This document shows, in pieces, positions 37,084-47,777 of a stretch of 64,000 bases of DNA. The notes under the pieces are model-generated. The model ran no database searches. It saw nothing but the letters and a program-made list of their open reading frames with translations, and was not told the origin of the DNA. Both the position numbers and the translations under genes were made by a program. Positions within the stretch are counted from its first letter, which is position 1; the number at the start of each line of letters is the position of its first letter. The stretch is taken from the NCBI RefSeq assembly GCF_001420005.1, contig NZ_LJAK01000005.1, positions 205,118 to 269,117 of the forward strand. Reading direction: 5' to 3'. Origin of the DNA: Loktanella sp. 3ANDIMAR09 (lineage in GTDB: Bacteria > Pseudomonadota > Alphaproteobacteria > Rhodobacterales > Rhodobacteraceae).

Positions 37084-40000
37084 CGGCTTACCTGTGGTGG
37101 CGGGCGGCGAAAAATCTCGCGGAACATGCCCGGCGTGAACAATGACAGCGGATTGACCGTGACCTGTGGGGCCGCCGCCGTTCCCGCAAGGTTGAAATTG
37201 AAACCGATCAGACCTTCGCCCCTGCGGGTCAGGAAACTGCCGATCCCGTTAAGGATGTAAAACGGCGAGACGACGCCTTGGAACGCCACCTGCTTTGACG
37301 CCAGCGTGTAAATTCCATCCAGCGAAATGCCAAGTCCCGGTCCAACCGCGCTGGATTGTGTCACGGTGATCGCATCGGGGGTCAACCGAAACGCTGCATC
37401 CACCGTATCGAACGACAACCCCTGACCGTCCAGCTGCTGCAACAGGCCGACAACGCTGATGGCATCCAGCAATGCGGCGACACCCGGCGCGTCCCGCACC
37501 CGCAAATCGCGGATCGCGAGTGTGCCGTCATAGGCGCGCCGTTCCGGGGCCGGGACCAATGTCAGGTCCAGATTGCCACCCAGCGCCCCTTGCATGAACC
37601 CGCCCGCGCGCAGCACCGCGCCGGCATCCGTTGCCGCGATACGCACGGCTGTGCGACCGCCCGTCGGCGTCACCTCTCCGGTCACGGGGGCCTGCCCGTT
37701 GAATTGTCCGTCGAAACGGCCTGTCAGCCCGCCGGTCGTGTCAAAGCGGCCACGGAACCCGGTCAGCGCCAGCCCCCCCGCAATATCGAGCCGGTTCAGC
37801 GTCACGTCGATCGGACCGCCCTGCCCGCCACCGGACCCGCCGCCCAGCTGGGCGCGCGACAGATCCAGCACCCCGCCCGAGATGGTCACACCAACGGCCC
37901 GCCCGGCCCCGCGTCCGGTCAGGGTGACAGGCCCGTCGAACCAATTGCCGACCCGCACCCGGTCAAATCGCGCCGCCTGCAACTGGCCTTGCGCCAATGA
38001 TACGGTGCCCGTGGCCCGCAAGCCCGGCGCCTCGAGGCTGATGTCCTCGACCTGCGGTGAGGCACCCAGTGTCGCGGTCAGTGCCAGGCTGCCTGATGTC
38101 GCCTCGGGTTTGATCCAGTTGATCGCGGGCACGGACAGGCCGACACCGGCCAGGTCCGATGTCAGGCGCAGGCGTGGCGGGCTGTCCCGAGGCAGGGTCA
38201 GGTCGATACGTGCCAGGCCGCGACCGCGGACGGCACCGGGCGGCAAACCGATACCAAAGGTCTGCAACGCGCCGGGCGTGATCGTGACATCCGCCGTGAT
38301 CTGCGGTCGCGCGCCAGAGGGGCCGAACCCCTGCCGGTAGACCCCGCGCAGCGCCACACCGTCCAGACTGGCCGGGCCGGTCAGGATCAGACCATCGGGC
38401 CCGATTTCGGCCTCCAGCCGGCTGCTTGTCAGCCTGCGGTTTGGCACCAGCACATCGCTGCCAATGCGCGTCAGCACCGCCGTTGCCTCATAAGACACGT
38501 CCGGCCCACGCACGCCGTCCCGGATGGGCAGGCCAATTGCGGCGCGCACCGCCGCGCGGCCGTCTGCCAATGTCACAGGCAGGTTCGCCCGGTCCATCAA
38601 CCGCAGCGGTGGCTGCGACAACAGCGACAGCGCCGCCGTCACCGTGCTGTCGGTGCGCAGGTCGATGTCGAGGCGTGCCGGTTTCTCTGCCAGATCGGGA
38701 ATGACCAGCGTGGACCCTGCCACGCTGACGGCCCCTCCTTGCGGGGCAACCACCCGACCGGCGGAAACCGACAGCGCAAACCGGTCCTGTCCCAGACTGG
38801 CAAAACCCGCCGCATCCTCGATCCAGGGATTATCGCGCAGATAGCGCACCCGCGCGCCCTCGAACCCGAAACTGGCCGCAAGAACGGGTGCCGCTTCGGG
38901 CAGCAACCGCAACCCAAGGTTCACATCCTGCAGGGTGCCACCGTCGATATTGTTGGCAATCCAGCGACGTGTGCCCGGTCGGACCTGTTCCGGCCAGACC
39001 CGCATCAGCGCCTCGGGTGTCAGGCGATCCGCCGCGATATCCAGACGCGAGGTCCAGCCTTGCGCCGTAGCCGCCACCGTCATCGCAGCCTGCGCAGTGA
39101 TGGCCGGATCGGTCACCGTGACCTGCCCGATATCCAGACGAAAGGGGGCAAGCCGCAGACGCATGTCGATATCCGCCCGCGCAAGCGGCAGGGGTTCGTC
39201 ATAGACCCCGCGCGGGTTCAGCGCGATTTCGGTCGCAACCAATTGCATCACGAAACTGCGCGGCAGCCCCGCGCGGAAATCCTGTAACAGAACGTGTCCT
39301 TGGGCGGTAAACCTTGTGGACGCAGATGCAAGCGACAGCGCATCGACCGCGACCCTTTGGGCCTCGGGATCATAGCGGCCCACGATCGTGGCGGAATCCA
39401 CCGGCAGCGGAACCGGCCCGCCTGTAATTTCACCAGCGCCAACGGACAAGGTCACGGCAAGCGGGGCCAAAACCCCATCTGCATCAAGCGCAGTCGTCAG
39501 TTGCGCGGATACGGGTGCATCCAGCGCGTCCAGAACGGCCAGCGCCGCTGACTGGCTGGCCAGATCACGCGCCGGCAGGTCGCGCACGGATACGCTGATA
39601 TCGGCAGCCAGACTGTCACGCGGACTGTCCAGCGCCAAGTCGACCTGCGCTGTTCCCGCATCCCCCGCTAGCGCGACCGCAAGCGCGGCCGTCGTGCGCG
39701 CCGCCGTCAAACGCAGATCGAACCGCCCGTCGTCCACGGTCCAGACCCGATCGGCCCGCGCGTCGCGATAGGTCATCGCCACACCGTCCAGCGTCACCCC
39801 TTCGAGCGCGGCAAAGGCCGGACGTTCGCGCAACCCATCAAGCTGCGCCACCAATCCGCCCAGACCGTCGGCCAACAACGCGCCGTTGCCACCGGGGCGG
39901 TCAAATCCGAATTGAAACGCACCATCCGCGTCACGCCGGACCGATACCTGCGTCCCCGTCAGCGCGATCCGCTGCACCAGTGCCGCCCGTTCGAACAGCA

Positions 40001-40343
40001 CGCCTCTTGGGGACAAGCCAGCTGCGATCCGGTCGACCTCGGCCAGCACCTGCCCCCTGCCATCGCGCAGCACCGTATCCATCAGCCATATCTGCGGATG
40101 CAGATCACGTCCCACGCGCAAATAGATATCGCCAAAATGCAGCGTCCCGCCGCCCAGCACCTCGGCGGCACGCGATTCGACCCGGTCGCGTACCCATGCA
40201 GGGGCTGTGATGTCGCGGTCCAGCACCGCAATTCCGGCCACAAACAGCAACAGAAACGGCAGCACGAACAGCCACAACAGCGCCCTGATGCCGCGGGACG
40301 GCATCCGCCTGCGCGGGATTGTCGCTGTTTCGGGGTCTGTCAT
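37080..40343 (-). CDS. AsmA/YhdP-like large envelope protein
   Basis: This 1087-residue protein has an N-terminal membrane anchor ([21 protein letters not shown]) followed by a very long repetitive beta-strand region with an AsmA-like C-terminal part. This layout fits the YhdP/DUF3971 group of AsmA-like bridge proteins, which carry phospholipids between membranes in E. coli. The C-terminus ([19 protein letters not shown]... [21 protein letters not shown]) is typical. It is followed by queA with a 4-bp overlap. Confidence 0.88.
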   Translation of the reverse strand: MTDPETATIPRRRMPSRGIRALLWLFVLPFLLLFVAGIAVLDRDITAPAWVRDRVESRAAEVLGGGTLHFGDIYLRVGRDLHPQIWLMDTVLRDGRGQVLAEVDRIAAGLSPRGVLFERAALVQRIALTGTQVSVRRDADGAFQFGFDRPGGNGALLADGLGGLVAQLDGLRERPAFAALEGVTLDGVAMTYRDARADRVWTVDDGRFDLRLTAARTTAALAVALAGDAGTAQVDLALDSPRDSLAADISVSVRDLPARDLASQSAALAVLDALDAPVSAQLTTALDADGVLAPLAVTLSVGAGEITGGPVPLPVDSATIVGRYDPEAQRVAVDALSLASASTRFTAQGHVLLQDFRAGLPRSFVMQLVATEIALNPRGVYDEPLPLARADIDMRLRLAPFRLDIGQVTVTDPAITAQAAMTVAATAQGWTSRLDIAADRLTPEALMRVWPEQVRPGTRRWIANNIDGGTLQDVNLGLRLLPEAAPVLAASFGFEGARVRYLRDNPWIEDAAGFASLGQDRFALSVSAGRVVAPQGGAVSVAGSTLVIPDLAEKPARLDIDLRTDSTVTAALSLLSQPPLRLMDRANLPVTLADGRAAVRAAIGLPIRDGVRGPDVSYEATAVLTRIGSDVLVPNRRLTSSRLEAEIGPDGLILTGPASLDGVALRGVYRQGFGPSGARPQITADVTITPGALQTFGIGLPPGAVRGRGLARIDLTLPRDSPPRLRLTSDLAGVGLSVPAINWIKPEATSGSLALTATLGASPQVEDISLEAPGLRATGTVSLAQGQLQAARFDRVRVGNWFDGPVTLTGRGAGRAVGVTISGGVLDLSRAQLGGGSGGGQGGPIDVTLNRLDIAGGLALTGFRGRFDTTGGLTGRFDGQFNGQAPVTGEVTPTGGRTAVRIAATDAGAVLRAGGFMQGALGGNLDLTLVPAPERRAYDGTLAIRDLRVRDAPGVAALLDAISVVGLLQQLDGQGLSFDTVDAAFRLTPDAITVTQSSAVGPGLGISLDGIYTLASKQVAFQGVVSPFYILNGIGSFLTRRGEGLIGFNFNLAGTAAAPQVTVNPLSLFTPGMFREIFRRPPPQVSR

Positions 40344-40434
40344 GGTTTGCCTGTCCGCCTCACCGCGTTAGTTTCGCCGCAGATGGCGCAAAGCGAAACC
40401 CCGCGCCCGGGCCCACTGCTGAAGGATCACACAT

Positions 40435-40902
40435 ATGTCACAACCTGCCCCCGGTGATAACGCACCTGAAATCAGCCTGCCACGCGACGGTGGTGAGACG
40501 GTAACACTTGCGCAATATGCAGGACAAAAGGTCGTCGTCTATTTCTACCCGCGCGACGACACGCCCGGCTGCACCAAGGAGGCTGTGGGATTTACCGAAC
40601 GGGCATCCGATTTCGCGGCCGCCAACACGGTTGTTCTGGGCATTTCCAAGGACACCGTCGCAAAACACGACAAGTTCCGCGACAAGCACAATCTGAGCGT
40701 GGTGCTGCTGTCCGATGCCGAAGGCGATGTCTGTGAACGCTATGGCGTCTGGGGCGAAAAACAGATGTACGGCAAGACCTTCATGGGGATCGAACGGGCA
40801 ACTTTCCTGATCGATACCGAAGGCCGGATTGCGCAGGTCTGGCCCAAGGTCAAGGTGCCCGGCCACGTCGATGCCGTCCTCAACGCGGCGCAGGCCCTGT
40901 GA
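40435..40902 (+). CDS. bcp: Thiol peroxidase, Bcp/PrxQ type
   Basis: This 155-residue peroxiredoxin reduces hydroperoxides. The peroxidatic Cys46 lies in FYPRDDTPGCTKEAVGFT. The resolving Cys at +5, common in Bcp, is replaced by Val51, but Cys100 in DVCERYGVWGEKQMYG could resolve, as in PrxQ forms with a distant resolving residue. The stop codon overlaps the GTG start of the DUF455 gene, so the two are coupled. It is divergent from the AsmA-like gene. Confidence 0.95.
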   Translation: MSQPAPGDNAPEISLPRDGGETVTLAQYAGQKVVVYFYPRDDTPGCTKEAVGFTERASDFAAANTVVLGISKDTVAKHDKFRDKHNLSVVLLSDAEGDVCERYGVWGEKQMYGKTFMGIERATFLIDTEGRIAQVWPKVKVPGHVDAVLNAAQAL

Positions 40903-41711
40903 CCCTCACACTCGCACAGATGGCGGTCGAGGTCCTGACAACCGCCGACGGTCGCGCCAAGACGGCAGTCAGTCATGCACATGCAGCGACATGGCGGGCG
41001 GCGCGGGCTGCAGGCACGCCCATTGCCATTGGCCGGGCAGCGCCGCCCGACCAGCCGGCCCGCCCCGCCCGGCCAGACCTGCTTGATCCGCGCGATGTGC
41101 CCCAGCGCAAACCCGGCTCTCCGGAAGGGCGGCTGGCCTTGCTGCATGCGGTTGCGCATATCGAACTGAACGCGGTGGATCTGCACTGGGACATCATCGC
41201 GCGGTTTTCCGACACGGCCATGCCCATCGGTTTCTACGACGACTGGGTCAAGGCCGCTGACGAAGAATCCAAGCATTTCAATCTGATGTGCGACAGACTT
41301 GAGGCGCAGGGTTCGCATTACGGGGCCTTGCCCGCCCATGCGGGCATGTGGCGCGCGGCCGAAGACACAGCCGATGACCTGCTGGGCCGTCTTGCCGTGG
41401 TTCCGATGGTGCTCGAGGCGCGCGGTCTGGATGTGACGCCGAACATGATCGAGGTTTTCAAACGCGCAGGCGACAAGGACACGGTCGCAGCCCTGAACGT
41501 GATCTACGCCGAAGAGGTCCACCATGTGTCCTACGGGTCAAAATGGTTCAACTTTCTTTGCGGGCGCGACAACCGCGATCCGACGCCCGTATTCCACGGC
41601 TTGGTCAGGCGCTATTTCCACGGCGCGCTGAAACCACCATTCAACGAAGAAAAGCGTGCGGAATCAGGGATGCCGCCGGATTTCTATTGGCCATTGGCGG
41701 CTGGATCATGA
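40899..41711 (+). CDS. DUF455 ferritin-like protein
   Basis: This 270-residue ferritin-like helical protein has the di-iron-type residue pattern: Glu/His in HAVAHIELNAVDLHWD, DEESKHFNLM, MVLEARGLDVTP and EEVHHVSYG. It belongs to the DUF455 group; some related proteins are tRNA-modifying monooxygenases, but the function here is open. It starts with GTG overlapping the bcp stop codon, so it is made with the thiol peroxidase and may share an oxidative-stress role. Confidence 0.88.
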   Translation: MTLTLAQMAVEVLTTADGRAKTAVSHAHAATWRAARAAGTPIAIGRAAPPDQPARPARPDLLDPRDVPQRKPGSPEGRLALLHAVAHIELNAVDLHWDIIARFSDTAMPIGFYDDWVKAADEESKHFNLMCDRLEAQGSHYGALPAHAGMWRAAEDTADDLLGRLAVVPMVLEARGLDVTPNMIEVFKRAGDKDTVAALNVIYAEEVHHVSYGSKWFNFLCGRDNRDPTPVFHGLVRRYFHGALKPPFNEEKRAESGMPPDFYWPLAAGS

Positions 41712-41871
41712 TGCAGATTCGCGCGACTTCGGCGTATTCTTGCCCAAGAAATCTAATCGTCACTTAATTTTACCAAAAGCGTTGCTCCGATGCGTCAGTC
41801 TTTGTAAACGATCTTGACGCGGCAAAAAACAATACAGGCAGCTGCGCCGTGGGACAGGTAGGGAGAGACGC

Positions 41872-43182
41872 GTGAGATCACGTTTGGCGATGGCCGTGCA
41901 CACACGGCTTGAAAAGAGATTTCCGGAAAAGCGGCTTTTTATTCGCTCGGACACCGAAACCCGTTTCATTCGTCTGCGTCCTTCTCACCAGCTCGTCGGG
42001 TGGAGCGTTGCATCGCTCCTTGTCGGCTGGTCCATCATATCGACCGCCGTGATCCTGATGGACAGTATCGGGGCCGGCAATTTCCGCGCGCAGGCCCAGC
42101 GTGATCAGATCATCTATGAACAGCGCCTGAACGCCCTTTCGACCGAACGCGATGCCCGCGCCGCCGAGGCTGTCGCGGCACAGCAGCGGTTCAGCTCCGC
42201 GCTTGAACAGATCTCGATCATGCAAAGCGCGCTTTTGGAAACCGAAGACAAGCGCCGCGAGCTGGAAACCGGTCTGGACGTGGTGCAGGCGACGCTGCGC
42301 GACACCATGCAGGACGTCAAGGCAACCCGCCTCGAGTTGGAACAGCTGGCCGCCGAGCCAGGATCCGCCGCCGCCGGTGCGGTGATGTCCGCACAGGCCG
42401 ACAGCACCGTTGATCTGCTGGCATCCGCGCTGGCCGAAACCGCCGCAGAGCGCGACAAGATCGCCGCCGACGCGCAGTTCGCACTGGACAGCGCTGCGGA
42501 AACGCAGCTGGAACTGCGGCTCTTGCAGGACCGCAACGACGACATCTTCCGCCAACTCGAAGACGCGATGACGGTATCTGTCGAGCCGCTGGACAAGATG
42601 TTCCGCGCGGCTGGCATGAACCCCGACAACATGATCAGCCAAGTGCGCCGCGGCTATTCCGGGTCCGGCGGTCCTCTGACACCGCTGTCGTTCTCGACCC
42701 GCGGCGGTGCGCCCGATCCGAACGCCGAACGCGCCAACGGCATCCTGAACCGCCTGGACGAAATCAACCTGTATCGCATCGCCGCCGAAAAGGCGCCGTT
42801 CGATACCCCGGTCAAGGCGGCCTACCGCTTTACCTCAGGCTTTGGTCAGCGTTGGGGACGCCTGCATGCGGGCACCGATTTCGCGGCCCCCGTGGGCACA
42901 CCGATCTATGCGACGGCCGATGGCGTGGTCACGAACGCTGGCTGGTCGTCCGGCTACGGTCGCCTGATCAAGATCCAGCACGAGTTCGGGATCGAGACGC
43001 GCTATGCTCACCTCTCCGCGATGCGTGTGAAGGTCGGTCAAAGGGTCTCGCGCGGTGAGCGGATCGGTGATATGGGCAATTCAGGACGGTCTACTGGTTC
43101 CCATCTGCATTACGAAGTGCGCGTGGGTGGCACACCCGTCAATCCGATGACCTACATAAGAGCGGGACAAGATGTTTTCTAA
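41872..43182 (+). CDS. M23-family metallopeptidase with coiled coil, membrane-anchored
   Basis: This 436-residue protein has an N-terminal cytoplasmic segment, one membrane span (about 42-62), a long periplasmic coiled coil (about 65-235) and a C-terminal LytM/M23 domain. The zinc-binding residues in RLHAGTDFAAP and SHLHYEV are intact, so it should cleave peptidoglycan cross-links. It starts with GTG after a GGGAGAG site. The stop codon overlaps the bactofilin gene by 11 bp. M23 peptidase/bactofilin pairs shape cells in several alphaproteobacteria (LmdC-BacA). Confidence 0.92.
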   Translation: MRSRLAMAVHTRLEKRFPEKRLFIRSDTETRFIRLRPSHQLVGWSVASLLVGWSIISTAVILMDSIGAGNFRAQAQRDQIIYEQRLNALSTERDARAAEAVAAQQRFSSALEQISIMQSALLETEDKRRELETGLDVVQATLRDTMQDVKATRLELEQLAAEPGSAAAGAVMSAQADSTVDLLASALAETAAERDKIAADAQFALDSAAETQLELRLLQDRNDDIFRQLEDAMTVSVEPLDKMFRAAGMNPDNMISQVRRGYSGSGGPLTPLSFSTRGGAPDPNAERANGILNRLDEINLYRIAAEKAPFDTPVKAAYRFTSGFGQRWGRLHAGTDFAAPVGTPIYATADGVVTNAGWSSGYGRLIKIQHEFGIETRYAHLSAMRVKVGQRVSRGERIGDMGNSGRSTGSHLHYEVRVGGTPVNPMTYIRAGQDVF

Positions 43183-43687
43183 ATCCAAGATCAACGAACC
43201 TGGCCCCAAGGCCGACACCGCCGCGCCTGCACCTGCAAGCCCCGCACCAGCGTCGTCCAGCAGCGATTACAAATCGCCCACCCCCGCCAAGGCCAAGCCG
43301 CCGGCATCCATCCTGTCGTCCGACCTGCTGGTCACCGGCAACATGAAAACCAGCGGTGATGTGCAGATCGAAGGTCAGGTCGAGGGTGACGTGCATGCCC
43401 ACCTGCTGACCGTCGGCGAAGGCGCCACCGTCAAAGGCGAAGTGATCGGCGACGATATCGTTATTCATGGCCGCATCATCGGTCGCGTGCGCGGTCTGAA
43501 GGTGCGCCTGACATCGACAGCCCGTGTCGAGGGTGACATCATCCACAAGACAATCGCCATCGAATCCGGTGCCCACTTCGAAGGCTCGGTTCAGCGTCAG
43601 GACGACCCCCTGGCTGCCGGTGGCAAGGCTGCGAAAATGCCGACCGCTGCGCCCAAGGGTGCATCCGGGGACGCCGACAAAAGCTGA
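43172..43687 (+). CDS. Bactofilin
   Basis: This 171-residue polymer-forming cytoskeletal protein has a central bactofilin beta-helix (about 45-145: SDLLVTGNMKTSGDVQIEGQVEGDV...) flanked by disordered Pro/Ala-rich tails. It overlaps the M23 peptidase gene by 11 bp, so it should be translated with its partner, which it probably positions at sites of wall remodelling. A hairpin terminator follows at 43714. Confidence 0.95.
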   Translation: MFSKSKINEPGPKADTAAPAPASPAPASSSSDYKSPTPAKAKPPASILSSDLLVTGNMKTSGDVQIEGQVEGDVHAHLLTVGEGATVKGEVIGDDIVIHGRIIGRVRGLKVRLTSTARVEGDIIHKTIAIESGAHFEGSVQRQDDPLAAGGKAAKMPTAAPKGASGDADKS

Positions 43688-43690
43688 TCC

Positions 43691-45169
43691 TTGACGCAGG
43701 ATCATGATCCCTCACGGGCCACGTCTTATCGGACGCGGCCCGTTTTCGTGCCGGACTTTGCGCGAGATGGCAGACGTGGCTGGATTTTGGCTGCGGGTGT
43801 CCTGGCTTCGTCGATGGGGTTCATCGACGGCACGGTCGTCAGTATTGCCATTCCCGCGATTCGCGCATCGCTTGGTGCGACGCTTGATCAGGCCACCTGG
43901 ATCAACAACGCCTATATGCTGACATTGTCGGCCCTCATCCTGACCGGTGGGGCCTATGGAGACAGGTTCGGTCTGGCGCGGGTCTTCTCGCTTGGTGTCG
44001 GGTTGTTCCTGATGACCTCGCTTCTCTGCGCTGTGGCACCGACCCCGGACCTGCTGATCGTCGCACGATTGGCCCAGGGCGTGGGTGCAGCCCTGATGGT
44101 GCCGGGCTCATTGGCCATGATTTCGCGGGCCTACCCCCGCGAACAGCGCGGACGCGCAATCGGCATCTGGGCCGCAGCATCGGGCCTGACAACTGCTGCG
44201 GGGCCGATCGTAGGCGGGCTTTTGCTTTCGTCCGGTGCCCCAGAGGCCTGGCGCGGTATCTTTGCGATCAACCTGCCGCTTGGCCTTGCGACGCTGTTTC
44301 TGGTCTGGCGGGCGGTCAATGCCGACCCGCGCCGCCAGGGCGAACCGGTCGATATCGCGGGCGCGGTGCTGGCGATCACCGGACTGGGCCTGCTGGCCTG
44401 GACACTGACCCATCTGGAGGGGAGCAATGACACCCGCCTGACGGTCCTGACCGGCGTGGCAGGCTGTCTGGTCCTCGCGGTGTTTCTGGCCCAGCAACGT
44501 CGCGCAGCGGCCCCGATGATGCCGCTGTGGATGTTCCGCAACCGGACGTTTTCGGCGGCGAATGCGTCGACCTTTCTATTGTATTTCGGCATGTCGGCGA
44601 TCCTGTTCTTCTTGCCGATGCTCACCGTGGCGGGTTGGGGTCTGACGGCCTTTCAGACGATCTTTGCCTTTGGGCCGATCACCTTGTTCATCGCGGCGTT
44701 TTCCACCCGGTTCGGCAAGATGGCGGACCAGCACGGTGCCGGTCCCCTGATCACCGGCGGATCAGCGCTGGTCGCGGTCGGCTATGCGGGCCTTGCACTG
44801 GTGATCCCGTCCCAGAATTTCTGGCTGGGGGTTTTGCCGACCATGGGGGTCGTCGGACTGGGCATGAGCATGGTCGTAGCTCCCCTGTCTGCCAGCATCA
44901 TGGGCGCGGCAGGTCCGGGACGCGACGGGATTGCATCGGGGATCAACAACGCTGTCAGCCGGATCGCAGGGTTGATCGCCGTGGCGGCGATGTCGTCGGT
45001 CGTGGCCATCGGCTATGCGATCAACGGCGGGCCCGCCAGCTTTGGCGAGGTATCCACCCTGCCCGGCCATCTGGACGCGATGAACAGCGGGTTCGCCTTG
45101 ATTGCTTGGGGGGCATCCGGGCTGGCGGCGCTGTCGGCCATCATAGCGGCACTGCTGGTCAGGCGTTGA
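43691..45169 (+). CDS. MFS transporter, DHA2-type (drug/proton antiporter)
   Basis: This efflux-type MFS protein has about 14 spans. Signature A-like (ASSMGFIDGTVVSIAIPAIRASL) and motif C-like (GAALMVPGSLAMISRAYP... WAAASGLTTAAGPIVGG) segments are visible. The start is unsure. The annotated TTG (43691, 492 residues) lies before a terminator hairpin, whereas the GTG at 43748 (473 residues) lies after it and still keeps the first span whole. The drug is not identifiable. It overlaps the convergent amidase gene by 11 bp. Confidence 0.87.
   Translation: MTQDHDPSRATSYRTRPVFVPDFARDGRRGWILAAGVLASSMGFIDGTVVSIAIPAIRASLGATLDQATWINNAYMLTLSALILTGGAYGDRFGLARVFSLGVGLFLMTSLLCAVAPTPDLLIVARLAQGVGAALMVPGSLAMISRAYPREQRGRAIGIWAAASGLTTAAGPIVGGLLLSSGAPEAWRGIFAINLPLGLATLFLVWRAVNADPRRQGEPVDIAGAVLAITGLGLLAWTLTHLEGSNDTRLTVLTGVAGCLVLAVFLAQQRRAAAPMMPLWMFRNRTFSAANASTFLLYFGMSAILFFLPMLTVAGWGLTAFQTIFAFGPITLFIAAFSTRFGKMADQHGAGPLITGGSALVAVGYAGLALVIPSQNFWLGVLPTMGVVGLGMSMVVAPLSASIMGAAGPGRDGIASGINNAVSRIAGLIAVAAMSSVVAIGYAINGGPASFGEVSTLPGHLDAMNSGFALIAWGASGLAALSAIIAALLVRR
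43714..43746 (+). terminator. Terminator after the bactofilin gene, inside the annotated MFS frame
   Basis: ACGGGCC (43714-43720) pairs with GGCCCGT (43737-43743), followed by TTTT. It closes the M23/bactofilin unit and argues that the MFS gene begins at the GTG 43748 rather than the TTG 43691. Confidence 0.8.
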
Positions 45170-46541
45170 TCCGGTGCCAGCCCTGTGCCAGTTCCAGCAA
45201 CCGGCGATCATCACGGGCGCGCCCGATGAATTGCAGGCCCATCGGTTCCCCCGCCGCGGTCTGTGGCAGCGGCACCGCGACGGCTGGCAGGCCGATCAGC
45301 GACGCAGGGACCACGACCTCCATCCAGCGGTGGTAGGTGTCCATCGTGACCCCCGCGATATCCCGGGGCCAGGTCCAGTCCAGCGGAAACGGCCAGCATT
45401 GCGCCGTGGGCAGCACCACCGCATCCACCCGATCAAACAGACGTGCCGCCGCACGAAACCAATCAGACCGGATGTTACTGGCACGCTGGATGTCGCGCGC
45501 CGACAGGGCGCGGCCCCGTTCGATTTCCCAGATCGCCTCGGGTTTGAGGGCGTCACGGGTGGCGGCATTGTCGTAAAGTGACCCGAGGCTGCCCGCGATA
45601 GCAAAGCTGCGCAGTGTGATCCAACTGTCCCAGAGTGCTGCTGCATCAAACGGTGGGGTAATCTGCATCACCGAACAGCCCAGATCCGACATGCGATGGA
45701 TTTGCGTTGCACAATGATCCAGCACACCGTCCTCCATCGGGTAGGCCCCGCCCCAGTCACCCAGCCAGCCGATGCGGCGCCCCGTCAGATCGGCGTCCAG
45801 GCTGCCATGCACATAGGCTGGCAAACCATGCGGCTGGCGTGGATCATGGCCCGACTGCGTGGCCAGCAAGGCAGAGAGATCGGCAGGGCTGCGCGCCATG
45901 GGGCCATTGGTGGACAACTGATGCAGGAAACTGTCGCCAGCGGGTTCCGACGGGACCAGCCCCCATGTCGGGCGCATGCCGTAAACACCGTTCCAGCCCG
46001 CGGGGTTGCGCAGACTGCCCATCATGTCGGACCCGTCCGCCACTGCGATCATGCGGGACGACAGCGCAACGGCGGCACCGCCGGATGATCCCCCGGCACT
46101 GCGTCCGCGCCGCAATCCGTTCTGCGTCGCACCAAACACCGGATTAAAGGTGTGACTGCCCAGACCGAATTCCGGGGTATTCGTCTTGCCGATCACGATG
46201 GCACCGGCGTCCTGCATCCGCTGCACCATGATGTCGGATGTTTTCGCAACGCGCCCGGCCAAGGCGGGCGACCCCATGGACGTGGGCAGACCTGCGGCAT
46301 TGGACAGATCCTTGACCGCGATGGGAATGCCATGCAGCCAGCCCTTGCGCGGGACGTTGTCCGCCGCGCGCGCCTCGGCCAGCAAATCGTCGGCATCGCG
46401 CAGGGCGACGATGGCATTCAGATCCGGGTTGCGCCGTGCAATCCGGTCAAGCGTTGCCTGCATCACCTGTTCGGCCGTCAGCTGGCCATCGGCCAAGGCT
46501 GCGGACAGCGACAGTGCATCCTGGTCAAGTATATGGTCCAT
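45159..46541 (-). CDS. Amidase-signature enzyme
   Basis: This 460-residue protein belongs to the amidase signature family (GatA/FAAH-like). The catalytic triad is complete: Lys in IPIAVKDLSNAAG, the cis-Ser in RSAGGSSGGAAVAL and the nucleophilic Ser one turn later. It would hydrolyse an amide or urea-like bond; the substrate is open, and no gatB/gatC genes are adjacent, so it is not the GatCAB subunit. It overlaps the convergent MFS gene by 11 bp. Confidence 0.93.
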   Translation of the reverse strand: MDHILDQDALSLSAALADGQLTAEQVMQATLDRIARRNPDLNAIVALRDADDLLAEARAADNVPRKGWLHGIPIAVKDLSNAAGLPTSMGSPALAGRVAKTSDIMVQRMQDAGAIVIGKTNTPEFGLGSHTFNPVFGATQNGLRRGRSAGGSSGGAAVALSSRMIAVADGSDMMGSLRNPAGWNGVYGMRPTWGLVPSEPAGDSFLHQLSTNGPMARSPADLSALLATQSGHDPRQPHGLPAYVHGSLDADLTGRRIGWLGDWGGAYPMEDGVLDHCATQIHRMSDLGCSVMQITPPFDAAALWDSWITLRSFAIAGSLGSLYDNAATRDALKPEAIWEIERGRALSARDIQRASNIRSDWFRAAARLFDRVDAVVLPTAQCWPFPLDWTWPRDIAGVTMDTYHRWMEVVVPASLIGLPAVAVPLPQTAAGEPMGLQFIGRARDDRRLLELAQGWHRINA

Positions 46542-46579
46542 GCCGCCACCTGACCCTGCCGGGTCAGGATTGGCAAGGT

Positions 46580-47707
46580 TCAGTCCTCTGCCGTCGCTTC
46601 GGCGCGGGATTTACCGCTGACATCCATCGCCAGTGTCGCCGCCATCAGACCATCCAGATCGCCGTCCAGCACGCCCGAGGTATCCGACGTCTCGTAGCGG
46701 GTGCGCAGGTCCTTGACCATCTGGTAAGGCTGCAAAACGTAGGACCGGATCTGGTTGCCCCAGCCCGCGTCGCCCTTGTTTTCATGCGCCTCGTTGATCG
46801 CTGCGTTCCGGCGGTCCAGTTCGATCTGATACAGGCGGGATTTCAGCGCCTTCATCGCGATATCACGGTTCTGGTGCTGGGATTTTTCCGAGCTGGTCAC
46901 GACGATGCCGGTCGGTTCATGGGTGATCCGCACCGCCGAATCCGTGGTGTTCACGTGCTGACCGCCCGCCCCCGACGACCGGTAGGTGTCGATGCGGATA
47001 TCGGATGGGTTCACCTCGATTTCGATGTTGTCATCGACGACCGGATAGACCCAGACCGACGAAAACGACGTATGCCGCTTGGCTGCGGAATCGTAGGGGC
47101 TGATCCGCACCAGACGGTGCACACCGGATTCGGATTTCAGCCAGCCATAGGCGTTCGGGCCGCTGATTTTCAGCGCGGTCGATTTGATGCCGACCTCTTC
47201 GCCCTGGCTTTCGGACTGCAATTCGACCTTGTAGCCCTTTTTCTCGGCCCAGCGAATGTACATGCGCTTGAGCATGTTGGCCCAGTCACAGGATTCGGTG
47301 CCGCCCGCGCCCGCGTTGATTTCAAGGAAGGTATCGTTGCCGTCCGCCTCGCCGTTCAAGAGCGCCTCCAGCTCTTTTTCGGCGGCCTTGGCGCGCAGTG
47401 CAGTCAGGGCCTCCTCGGCCTCGGCAACCACACCGGCGTCGCCTTCCATTTCGCCCAGCTCGATCAGTTCGACGTTGTCCGACAATTCCTGTTTAATGCT
47501 GTGGTAGCTGTCCATCGCATCAACCAGCACCTGCCGTTCGCGCATCAGTTTCTGCGCGTTTGCCGGATCGTCCCACAGGGTCGGGTCCTCGACGCGGGCG
47601 TTGAATTCCTCCAGCCGGTGGGCAGCCGTGTCATAGTCCAGACGCTGCGCCAACAGTGCCAGCGATTTCTGAATGGCGGCGATGGTGGTTTCAGTCTCGG
47701 CGCGCAT
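46580..47707 (-). CDS. prfB: Peptide chain release factor 2
   Basis: RF2 recognises UGA and UAA and triggers peptide release. The single 375-residue frame needs no programmed frameshift, unlike E. coli. The GGQ motif is in [10 protein letters not shown], and the codon-reading tripeptide is SPY ([13 protein letters not shown]) instead of SPF, a common variant. It follows mrcA on the same strand. Confidence 0.96.
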   Translation of the reverse strand: MRAETETTIAAIQKSLALLAQRLDYDTAAHRLEEFNARVEDPTLWDDPANAQKLMRERQVLVDAMDSYHSIKQELSDNVELIELGEMEGDAGVVAEAEEALTALRAKAAEKELEALLNGEADGNDTFLEINAGAGGTESCDWANMLKRMYIRWAEKKGYKVELQSESQGEEVGIKSTALKISGPNAYGWLKSESGVHRLVRISPYDSAAKRHTSFSSVWVYPVVDDNIEIEVNPSDIRIDTYRSSGAGGQHVNTTDSAVRITHEPTGIVVTSSEKSQHQNRDIAMKALKSRLYQIELDRRNAAINEAHENKGDAGWGNQIRSYVLQPYQMVKDLRTRYETSDTSGVLDGDLDGLMAATLAMDVSGKSRAEATAED

Positions 47708-47731
47708 GGCAGCCCCTCATCAAAATAGGAT

Positions 47732-47754
47732 CGGGCCGGGAATACCCCGGCCCG
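47732..47754 (-). terminator. Hairpin between mrcA and prfB
   Basis: CGGGCCGGG and CCCGGCCCG form a perfect 9-bp stem with a 5-nt loop. On the minus strand it is followed by ATCCTATTTT. It lies 24 bp after the mrcA stop codon and may separate mrcA from prfB. Confidence 0.65.
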
Positions 47755-47777
47755 CTGACGTCGGCAAGCGACGCAGG

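Noticed and set aside
46580..47707. A programmed frameshift in prfB
   Set aside because: The gene is one open frame with no internal UGA near codon 25.
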